A stretch of DNA of 21,904 bases from Bacteroidales bacterium (GTDB lineage: Bacteria > Bacteroidota > Bacteroidia > Bacteroidales > JAADJA01), in assembly GCA_029934735.1 (NCBI GenBank), contig JAOZLR010000002.1, forward strand, positions 1-21,904, given 5' to 3'. The translations under genes were made by a program, and so were the position numbers. The number at the start of each line of letters is the position of its first letter. Position 1 is the first letter of the stretch. Below the pieces are notes generated by a model. It saw only the letters and a list, made by a program, of their open reading frames with translations. It had not been told where the DNA came from and did not search any database. Of the stretch, positions 15,714-21,804 are shown one piece after another.

Positions 15714-16613
15714 TTACTTGTAGAGAGGCCAATCCATAGCATCCCACTCTTGCAAGTTAACTTCTTTCCATTTTGGATGTCCCACCTCTTTTAGTTTGGC
15801 AAGATTTGCATTCAGCTCATTTATTAACTCACTCAATTCGCCTTTATCCTCATCAGTAAGTTTAGACTCATTAACGATGAGTAATGTTTTGACATTAAAA
15901 GTTGGAACATCATGGTCAAGCCACATATAATCTGTAGTGCGAATTGTATCATTATTATAGTACTTTGCCCATCCGTTGAAATCATTTAACTCTACTAAGT
16001 CAAGAGGTACTGAGAGAGCTTTGGGGTTCATATTAAGCTTTTCTATTGGAGCAGTGCCGACAATGAAAAATGCATCGATTTGGCCCATAAAAAGGGCGTT
16101 TAAAGTCTGGTCAAAATGAATATTTCTCGAACTCCAGGCAACCTTTGATTTGTCTTTAATCAGAGATGCAGTTGCATATGTTCCCATATTTTTAGTCCCG
16201 ATAGCAACTATCTTTTTTTGTAAATCCTGAAGCTTTTTGATGCCGCTTTCTTTAGTTGTGACTACATGAATTTCTTCGTTTGCCAAAGGCGCAATAACTT
16301 TTAAACTGTTAGTAACCTCCGTATTCATACGACTGTCATAAGCTTTCATAAAATAGAGGTAATCTTCCTGGATTAATGCAACCTTGTAAGGTGATTCAGG
16401 GTCGGTAATTTGCCTGAAATTGTCTGCTGATCCACTGCTTTTTCTATTAATAAACGGTTTGGTGTCTTCTCCACCGATAACAGTATTTAAATCTTCTACA
16501 AACCTGTAATAAGTTAGCTGCTCAGGCCCTGTCAGGATTGTTAATTGTGCAAATGTGCTGTAAGTAGCAGAAACTGCGAATAACAGAATCAGAATGGAAA
16601 TTTTTGTTTTCAT
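15714..16613 (-). CDS. TAXI family TRAP-type solute-binding protein
   Basis: A 299-aa periplasmic protein. The signal peptide (MKTKISILILLFAVSATYS, cut after TFA before Gln) precedes a periplasmic-binding fold. Features resembling the TAXI group are the N-terminal LTILTGPEQLTYYRFVEDLN (in place of the classical ATGSxGGTYY), SSGSADNFRQI, ALIQEDYLYF, the second-domain start KIVAIGTKNMGTYATASLI, and LNALFMGQIDAFFIVGTAP. Such proteins capture a small carboxylate or similar solute for a TRAP transporter. No TRAP membrane subunit (TAXI-type 4TM/12TM) is present in the window, so it is an orphan here and could act as a sensor or partner of a distant permease. It is divergent, across 208 bp, from the multiheme cytochrome gene. 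The ligand is unknown and the family call is moderate. Confidence 0.75.
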   Translation of the reverse strand: MKTKISILILLFAVSATYSTFAQLTILTGPEQLTYYRFVEDLNTVIGGEDTKPFINRKSSGSADNFRQITDPESPYKVALIQEDYLYFMKAYDSRMNTEVTNSLKVIAPLANEEIHVVTTKESGIKKLQDLQKKIVAIGTKNMGTYATASLIKDKSKVAWSSRNIHFDQTLNALFMGQIDAFFIVGTAPIEKLNMNPKALSVPLDLVELNDFNGWAKYYNNDTIRTTDYMWLDHDVPTFNVKTLLIVNESKLTDEDKGELSELINELNANLAKLKEVGHPKWKEVNLQEWDAMDWPLYK

Positions 16614-16653
16614 AATTTATTTAGTTTAAATGTTGTTTTTTTATTTAGAATCG

Positions 16654-16661
16654 CAAAAGTA
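16654..16661 (-). promoter_or_regulatory. -7 box for the TAXI-type gene
   Basis: On the minus strand TACTTTTG (16661 down to 16654) matches TAnnTTTG and lies 40 bases upstream of the ATG at 16613. A convincing -33 partner at the normal spacing is not seen; the nearest TTG is 24 bases away. The same 208-bp gap must also hold the promoter of the divergent cytochrome gene. Confidence 0.45.
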
Positions 16662-16821
16662 ATAAAAAAATGAAAAGAAATATTTCAATCTTCCTTTTTA
16701 TTAATAGTTTTGTAGCAACATAAAAACGATTTTTGCAGAATTCTATATGTGAGGAATTCGAATTTTTAAAGAAAATCTGTTGCTGTAGCTGTAAATATAA
16801 TTGTTCCAATATAATTATTCT

Positions 16822-19137
16822 ATGAAATTTATTAATGTAAAAAAATTGTATTCTAGTAGTATTACCTTTACTGGGGTTATACTAATTTTATTTATTATTT
16901 TTCTTACCCAATGCAATAATCCTGAAAAGATTCAGATGTCAAAAGCAACTTTTGTTGGAAGAGAAAGTTGTATTGAATGTCATCAGGATGAATATCATTC
17001 CTGGAAAGGCTCTGACCATGATCTTGCTATGGACACTGCAACAGATGAAACAGTACTGGGCGACTTCAATAATGCGGAGTTTGAGCGTGATGGCTTTGTA
17101 AGCAAGATGTATAAAAAGGATGGTAAGTTTTATGTTCATACCCGAGGTACTGATGGCAAGCCCGGAGATTTTCAGATAGCATATACTTTTGGAGTCAGAC
17201 CATTACAGCAATATCTTGTTCCTTTTGAGGATGGAAGGTTTCAGTGTTTGCAGATAACATGGGATACAGACAGAAAATGCTGGTATCATCTTTCCGATTC
17301 TATTCATCAGGGTGAGGTCATAAAGCCTGATGACTGGCTTTACTGGACTAATAACGGACAGAACTGGAACGGAATGTGTGCTGAGTGCCACTCCACAAAT
17401 CTGAAGAAAAATTATGACCCTGAAACTCACATCTTTCATACAACCTGGTCGGAAATAGATGTCAGTTGCGAGGCTTGCCATGGCCCTTCATCCGAACATC
17501 TTAAGTGGGCAGAAATACCGGAAGAAAAGCGCACTCACGATAATAATTACGGCCTCGTGGTACAGACAAGCAATATTTCATCCGATCAGCTTATCGGGCA
17601 ATGTGCCTACTGTCATGCACGCCGTAGTTCATTTGAGGACTTTATTCATCCACGAAAGGAAATATTTGACATTATGGGTCCCCAGTATCCTGTTGAGCCT
17701 TACTATCACGTTGATGGACAAATTCTTGAGGAGGATTATGTTTACTCCTCTTTTGTGCAGAGTAAAATGTATATGAACAATGTGAGATGTACTGACTGTC
17801 ACGATGTTCATAGTCTGAAAGTAAAATACGAAGGCGAAAATAAGTTGTGTGAGGCATGTCATGTGAAAGCGGATTATGATACATACCAACATCATTTTCA
17901 TAAATACCCTGGTGAGGATGGAGAGCCAATTGTGCTGAATAATGGGGAACGTGTGATTGATGTCGGTGAAGGCTCAAAGTGTATTAATTGCCACATGCCT
18001 GGTGGTTACTATATGGGCGTCGATTTTAGACGCGATCATAGCATGAGGATTCCTCGTCCTGATTTGAGTATTGAACTTGGAACTCCTAATGCATGCAATA
18101 GTCAGTGTCACACTGATGAAACAGCCAAATGGGCAGCCGATTTTACAGAAAAATGGTATGGTTTGAAAAAGCGCCCGCAGTTCGGTGAGCCATTCTCAAA
18201 GGCTTTAAGCGGTGATGTTTCTTCCACTGGGGATCTGACAGGTATAGTGGTCGATAAACTTAATCCTCCCATTATCAGAGCGGCTGCCACAAGATATCTC
18301 GGACAATATCCATCACAAAAATCATTTGATGTGATTATAAAGATGCTGAACGATCCAAATCCATTGTTGAGGGATGAGGCAGTAAAGTCATTTCCAGTAA
18401 CTGCATGGAATGAGTATGTCAGTTATTTGTCACCTATGTTAAAAGACTCTGTACGACTTGTACGATTGAGCGCTTCTTCAGCATTGTCAGCAGTTCCTGC
18501 CGAATACATCGACTCCGTAATAAAAATAAATCTTGACAGAGGTATCAGAGAAAATATTGAAGTAATGAATTACAGTGCTGATTTTGCAGCAAGCCGGCAT
18601 AATCTCGGAAACTTATATTCAAATCTTGGCGACCTGAAAAAGGCTGAAGAAAACTATAAAGAGGCGATAAGAATTGATAATCTTTTTTATCCGGCGAAAA
18701 TCAATCTTGCAATGCTGTATAACAAGCAAGGTGATAACGACAGGGCTGAGATACTTCTTAAAGATGTGATAAAAAATCATCCGGAACTTCCAGACACATA
18801 TTACTCTCTCGGTCTCTTAATGGCTGAAAAGAGCGATTATGAAGCGGCAGCCGGATACTTGCAAAAGGCGTCCGATCTTATGCCTGACAGACCAAGAGTT
18901 CATTTTAATCTTGCTCTGACACTTCAATACCTTAAACGAATGCCGGAGGCTAAAGAAGCATTTCTGAAAGCCTATAATCTTGACCCTGATAATGGAGATT
19001 ATATTTCAGCATTAGTTGGTTTCTGCCTGGATATGAATAACAAAGCCGAAGCACGAAAATATTTGCTCAACTGGATAAATTTGCACCCTGAAGACAAATC
19101 TGCACAGGAAATGCTGGACAAAATTGACGGGAGATAG
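16822..19137 (+). CDS. Multiheme cytochrome c with HEAT and TPR repeats
   Basis: A 771-aa exported protein. The ATG at 16822 is preferred to an in-frame TTG at 16801. The N-terminal hydrophobic segment ends FLTQCNN, so Cys31 may be a lipoprotein site, although Gln at -1 is atypical and it could instead be a membrane anchor. Seven CxxCH heme sites start at residues 50, 186, 216, 261, 323, 343 and 387, and an eighth site at 425 reads CNSQCH (CxxxCH). The cytochrome part resembles the DmsE/cytochrome c554-like families. HEAT-like helices follow (about 480-565), then about five TPR units (587 to the end, LGNLYSNLGDLKKAEENYKEAI). It would carry electrons in the periplasm or at the outer membrane while the TPRs bind partners. 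No enzymatic reaction can be assigned. No cytochrome maturation genes are nearby. Confidence 0.85.
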   Translation: MKFINVKKLYSSSITFTGVILILFIIFLTQCNNPEKIQMSKATFVGRESCIECHQDEYHSWKGSDHDLAMDTATDETVLGDFNNAEFERDGFVSKMYKKDGKFYVHTRGTDGKPGDFQIAYTFGVRPLQQYLVPFEDGRFQCLQITWDTDRKCWYHLSDSIHQGEVIKPDDWLYWTNNGQNWNGMCAECHSTNLKKNYDPETHIFHTTWSEIDVSCEACHGPSSEHLKWAEIPEEKRTHDNNYGLVVQTSNISSDQLIGQCAYCHARRSSFEDFIHPRKEIFDIMGPQYPVEPYYHVDGQILEEDYVYSSFVQSKMYMNNVRCTDCHDVHSLKVKYEGENKLCEACHVKADYDTYQHHFHKYPGEDGEPIVLNNGERVIDVGEGSKCINCHMPGGYYMGVDFRRDHSMRIPRPDLSIELGTPNACNSQCHTDETAKWAADFTEKWYGLKKRPQFGEPFSKALSGDVSSTGDLTGIVVDKLNPPIIRAAATRYLGQYPSQKSFDVIIKMLNDPNPLLRDEAVKSFPVTAWNEYVSYLSPMLKDSVRLVRLSASSALSAVPAEYIDSVIKINLDRGIRENIEVMNYSADFAASRHNLGNLYSNLGDLKKAEENYKEAIRIDNLFYPAKINLAMLYNKQGDNDRAEILLKDVIKNHPELPDTYYSLGLLMAEKSDYEAAAGYLQKASDLMPDRPRVHFNLALTLQYLKRMPEAKEAFLKAYNLDPDNGDYISALVGFCLDMNNKAEARKYLLNWINLHPEDKSAQEMLDKIDGR

Positions 19138-19178
19138 AATTGTAGTCTGTTTGCATAATTCACTGTTACACTAATAGT

Positions 19179-19202
19179 CAGGTTGAGCGAAGTCGAAACC
19201 TG
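19179..19202. repeat. Short palindromic intergenic repeat
   Basis: CAGGTT (19179-19184) and AACCTG (19197-19202) enclose GAGCGAAGTCGA. The core TTGAGCGAAGTCGAA is one I recall seeing repeatedly in intergenic regions of Bacteroidota and other bacterial genomes, as a REP-like short palindrome. Only one copy lies in this window, so its repeat status rests on general recollection. Confidence 0.45.
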
Positions 19203-19238
19203 GCAGATTAAAAATGTTAGTCCACTTGTATTTTTCAC

Positions 19239-19246
19239 TATTTTTG
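19239..19246 (+). promoter_or_regulatory. Probable -7 box of the sir2 gene
   Basis: TATTTTTG at 19239-19246 fits TAnnTTTG and lies 19 bases before the ATG at 19266. The -33 partner is weak (TTAG at 19217-19220, 18 bases away). Confidence 0.4.
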
Positions 19247-19265
19247 CTCTGTAAATGGATTGAAT

Positions 19266-20021
19266 ATGGAAAAACAATTATTTGAAGCAGCCGCAGAAGC
19301 AATTAAAAAATCAAAATCTACAACAGCATTTACCGGAGCAGGAATCTCGGTCGAAAGTGGTATTCCCCCGTTCAGAGGAAAAGACGGCCTTTGGAGTAAA
19401 TATGATATGAAAACTCTTGAGTTAGATTTCTTCCATCAGAATCCTCAGGAGTCCTGGTCTGTTATCAAAGAGATTTTTTATGATTATTATGGTAAAGCCA
19501 ATCCAAACAGGGCGCATTATGTCCTTGCCGAAATGGAAGAAGCCGGACTGTTAAAATCAATAATTACTCAAAATATCGACAACCTTCATTATGAGGCCGG
19601 TAATAAGACCGTTTATGAGTTTCACGGTAATATGAAAAAGCTGGTTTGCACAGGATGTCATAATCACTTTACAGTTGATAATATTGATTTTGAGAAACTT
19701 CCACCGAGATGTGAATCCTGTGGCGGATTGATAAAACCCGATTTTATTTTCTTTGGGGAGGGCATTCCGCAGGGAGCTTATGCTAATTCCTTTCAGGATG
19801 CCTCAAACTGCGATGTTATGCTGGTGATAGGTACAACCGGAGAGATTATGCCTGCTTCACAACTACCATATCTTGCCAAACAGAATGGTGCTACAATAAT
19901 TGAAGTAAACAAAGAACCCTCAAAATACACAGGCTCATTAACTGATATTTTCCTTCAGGGTAAAGCAACTGAGGTGATGGGTGGACTGGGAGAGATGTTG
20001 GGGGCTTTGGATGGGTCTTGA
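19266..20021 (+). CDS. Sir2 family NAD-dependent protein deacylase
   Basis: A sirtuin of 251 aa that removes acyl groups from lysine using NAD+, giving nicotinamide and O-acyl-ADP-ribose. It is cytoplasmic. Visible signatures are FTGAGISVESGIPPFRG (22-38), QNIDNLHYEAG, the catalytic HG with His120 (EFHGNM), and zinc ligands Cys128, Cys131, Cys149 and Cys152 (CTGC, CESC). KPDFIFFGE and a C-terminal EVNKEP follow. The usual GTS(L)xVxPA segment reads GTTGEIMPAS. The Tyr-x-x-Arg pair that marks SIRT5-like desuccinylases is not seen, so simple deacetylation is more likely. The ATG at 19266 is used; a TTG six bases earlier is less likely. It has no functional neighbours and is probably monocistronic. 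Confidence 0.93.
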   Translation: MEKQLFEAAAEAIKKSKSTTAFTGAGISVESGIPPFRGKDGLWSKYDMKTLELDFFHQNPQESWSVIKEIFYDYYGKANPNRAHYVLAEMEEAGLLKSIITQNIDNLHYEAGNKTVYEFHGNMKKLVCTGCHNHFTVDNIDFEKLPPRCESCGGLIKPDFIFFGEGIPQGAYANSFQDASNCDVMLVIGTTGEIMPASQLPYLAKQNGATIIEVNKEPSKYTGSLTDIFLQGKATEVMGGLGEMLGALDGS

Positions 20022-20081
20022 AAAGCGATCCCGATAGTTTAAACTTAATGTACCTGGATTTGAAATCAGAAGGAGCTAAGA

Positions 20082-20341
20082 ATATGTCGTTCCTATGGAA
20101 CTAATTTATTGTTTTAATTCAATAATGGGACTTACATCCCATCCAATAATATTTCATCCCTCCGGGATTTTGTATTCAGAAACACTACAAAAGGCAGTAA
20201 CATCATTTATTAACAGTTAAAAAGAATTCTTTTAGATTTTATTGCTTTGATAGACTGCCGTAGGCAGTTTATATTATGGCCTGAGTCGTAAGACTCAGGA
20301 AATGAAGTCTAAAAAAAAGGAATTCCATAGGGATGGCATAT
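20082..20341 (+). repeat. Multi-hairpin repeat element, copy A (260 bp)
   Basis: The left end is ATATGTCGTTCCTATGGAAC; the right end (AATTCCATAGGGATGGCATAT) is a decayed version of its inverted repeat. Internal hairpins: GTTCC-TAT-GGAAC at 20089-20101, ATGGGA-CTTACA-TCCCAT at 20125-20142, ATCCC-TCC-GGGAT at 20156-20168, ACTGCC-GTA-GGCAGT at 20254-20268, and CCTGAGTC-GTAA-GACTCAGG at 20280-20299. The right terminal hairpin is mutated. No coding capacity. It begins 61 bases after the sir2 stop. Confidence 0.85.
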
Positions 20342-20368
20342 TAGAATTCAGTTGTAGGCCATAGTCTA

Positions 20369-20453
20369 AATAGATAAAGTTAATGGCATAGAATAATAAT
20401 TTGAACTTAAATGAAGGATAAAACATAATAGATAAAGTCAAAGGCAGGGAATA
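20369..20453. repeat. Imperfect direct repeat between copies A and B
   Basis: A 27-base segment starting AATAGATAAAGT recurs at 20369-20395 and 20427-20453 with four mismatches and a 58-base period. It lies in the 143-bp spacer between hairpin elements A and B and shares no sequence with them. It is probably a small local duplication. Confidence 0.5.
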
Positions 20454-20484
20454 GATTTTGGGATTAAAATTTTTGAGCAGAGTG

Positions 20485-20745
20485 ATATTTCGTTCCTATG
20501 GAACTCATTCTTGATTTTTTCATAATAATGGGACTTACATCCCATCCAATAATATTTCATCCCTCCGTGATTTATGTTTGGAAATACTGCTAAAGGTAGT
20601 TATGTCGGTCATTAACAATGAAAAAGAATTCTATAAGGATTTGATTAGATTGATATACTGCCGTAGGCAGTAAATATTGCGGCCAGAGTCGTAAGACTCA
20701 GAAAATGAGGGATGAAGCAGAAAGAGTTCCGTAGGAACGACATAT
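20485..20745 (+). repeat. Multi-hairpin repeat element, copy B (261 bp)
   Basis: Same orientation and layout as copy A. The left end ATATTTCGTTCCTATGGAAC and the right end GTTCCGTAGGAACGACATAT are inverted repeats matching at 18 of 20 bases. Hairpins: ATGGGA/TCCCAT; a damaged ATCCC-TCC-GTGAT (20559-20571, one mismatch); ACTGCC-GTA-GGCAGT at 20657-20671; GAGTC-GTAA-GACTC at 20686-20699; and GTTCC-GTA-GGAAC at 20726-20738. The distance from the third to the fourth hairpin is 85 bases, exactly as in copy A. It is more diverged from copies A and C in its first third. Confidence 0.85.
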
Positions 20746-20839
20746 CTTTTAAATAAATAATCCCGTGCACATACAGCTATAAAATCCAGAATAGATGATG
20801 AATATGACAAAAAGGTTTATTTTTCTTATCCACACTTAA

Positions 20840-21301
20840 CTACATAAAAAATTCAAGAAGATATTCATTTTTAAAATCAATATTGTAATGTTTCAGCAAC
20901 TTCAAATATTCATCTTTAAATGTTGTTTTGGTGTGATGTTTTTTTTGGTTGTCAATGTAGTTAATAAGCTGAGGTATATTTCTATGACTAACTGAAAATA
21001 TTCCACCACCTGTCTGCCAGTTGAATTCTTTGCTTAGGATTTTTTTTTTGTTTACCCAGGAGGAAGAGTTTGACTTTACAGTCTGTATTAATTTTGAAGG
21101 AGAAAGTGCAGGCCGGAGACGAATCAATAAATGGCAATGGTCAGGCATACCATTAATGCAAATCATTTGCTGGTTTAGGTTTTTCACAATCCCTGTAATA
21201 TATTTATAAAGCTCTTGTTCAAATTCAGGTTTTATCAAGGCTTGTCTGTATTTTGGCGAAAATACAAAATGTAAATAAATTTGTGAATATGTATTGGGCA
21301 T
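20840..21301 (-). CDS. tnpA: IS200/IS605 family transposase TnpA
   Basis: A Y1 HUH single-strand DNA transposase of 153 aa, the normal size for the family. The ATG at 21301 (MPNTYSQIYLHFVFSPKYR) is chosen over an in-frame TTG at 21319. The HUH motif reads His55-Cys56-His57 in GMPDHCHLLIRL. The catalytic Tyr115 and Gln119 sit in LINYIDNQKKHH, and the C-terminus (FKDEYLKLLKHYNID, ending EYLLEFF) is typical of Bacteroidota members. No TnpB or IscB partner is present, which fits IS200-type elements. No frameshift or premature stop is seen, so it may be active. It is flanked by the hairpin elements. A REP-associated (RAYT) role is an alternative. Confidence 0.9.
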   Translation of the reverse strand: MPNTYSQIYLHFVFSPKYRQALIKPEFEQELYKYITGIVKNLNQQMICINGMPDHCHLLIRLRPALSPSKLIQTVKSNSSSWVNKKKILSKEFNWQTGGGIFSVSHRNIPQLINYIDNQKKHHTKTTFKDEYLKLLKHYNIDFKNEYLLEFFM

Positions 21302-21341
21302 TTTAATAAAATTTGACAATTTGGAGGGTAAAGATATGAAA

Positions 21342-21654
21342 ATATGTCGTTCCTATGGAACTAATTTATTGTTTTAATTCAATAATGGGACTTACATCCC
21401 ATCCAATAATATTTCATCCCTCCGGGATTTATGTTTGGAAATACTGCAAAAGAAAATAACAGTATCCTTTAACAAACGAATTTTAAGGATTTCTTATTTT
21501 AAAGCACTGCAACTGGGGCAATTTCATTTATTAACAAAGAATTTTATTGGATTTTAGTTTAATACACTGCCGTAGGCAGTACATATTATGGCCAGAATCG
21601 TGAGATTCTGGAAATAAAGTCTGAAACACATAGAGTTCCGTAGGAACGGCATAT
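21342..21654 (+). repeat. Multi-hairpin repeat element, copy C (313 bp)
   Basis: The left end ATATGTCGTTCCTATGGAAC and the right end GTTCCGTAGGAACGGCATAT match as inverted repeats at 18 of 20 bases. Its first part lies in a 90-base block (21341-21430) identical to 20081-20170 of copy A. The rest of the middle resembles copy B at first (ATGTTTGGAAATACTGC). It holds 52 extra bases between the third and fourth hairpins. Hairpins: ACTGCC-GTA-GGCAGT at 21566-21580, CCAGAATC-GTGA-GATTCTGG at 21592-21611, and GTTCC-GTA-GGAAC at 21635-21647. Confidence 0.85.
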
Positions 21655-21689
21655 CCTTTTATAGCAATTTCAATAGTAGCCCCTAATGC

Positions 21690-21749
21690 ATATGTCGTTA
21701 TAATCCAAAAGAGCAGTGCTGGAATGAATTTGTTTTATATGATATGTCG
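21690..21749 (+). repeat. Two short fragments of the hairpin-element left end
   Basis: ATATGTCGTT occurs at 21690-21699, identical to the first ten bases of copies A and C, and ATATGTCG recurs at 21742-21749. Neither continues into the terminal hairpin. They may be remnants of ends, preferred insertion sites, or chance in AT-rich DNA. Confidence 0.25.
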
Positions 21750-21757
21750 AAAAACAG

Positions 21758-21765
21758 TATCTTTG
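21758..21765 (+). promoter_or_regulatory. -7 box before the final partial gene
   Basis: TATCTTTG at 21758-21765 matches TAnnTTTG and lies 39 bases before the ATG at 21805. A TTTG at 21729-21732 is 25 bases upstream, somewhat too far for the standard spacing. Confidence 0.45.
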
Positions 21766-21804
21766 TAACGAGTTTGATTTAAACTTTTATTTAATCCCAA
21801 AGAT

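Larger units (their letters stand above)
20485..21654. mobile_element. Candidate IS200-like unit: tnpA flanked by direct hairpin elements
   Basis: A TnpA gene on the minus strand lies between two direct copies (B and C) of the multi-hairpin element, 94 bases from B and 40 bases from C. IS200/IS605 transposases act on imperfect hairpins at element ends, so the repeats could be the substrates or non-autonomous relatives. The exact element ends, the cleavage tetranucleotides and any empty site cannot be determined from one locus, so the boundaries given are only those of the flanking repeats. Confidence 0.4.

Noticed and set aside
20082..20341. omega RNA/TnpB-type guide element linked to the transposase
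   Set aside because: There is no TnpB, IscB or other RuvC-containing frame in the window, so a guide RNA role has no partner here.
20081..21654. CRISPR array
   Set aside because: The repeats are about 260 bp, few and internally structured, with no regular short repeat-spacer pattern and no cas genes.
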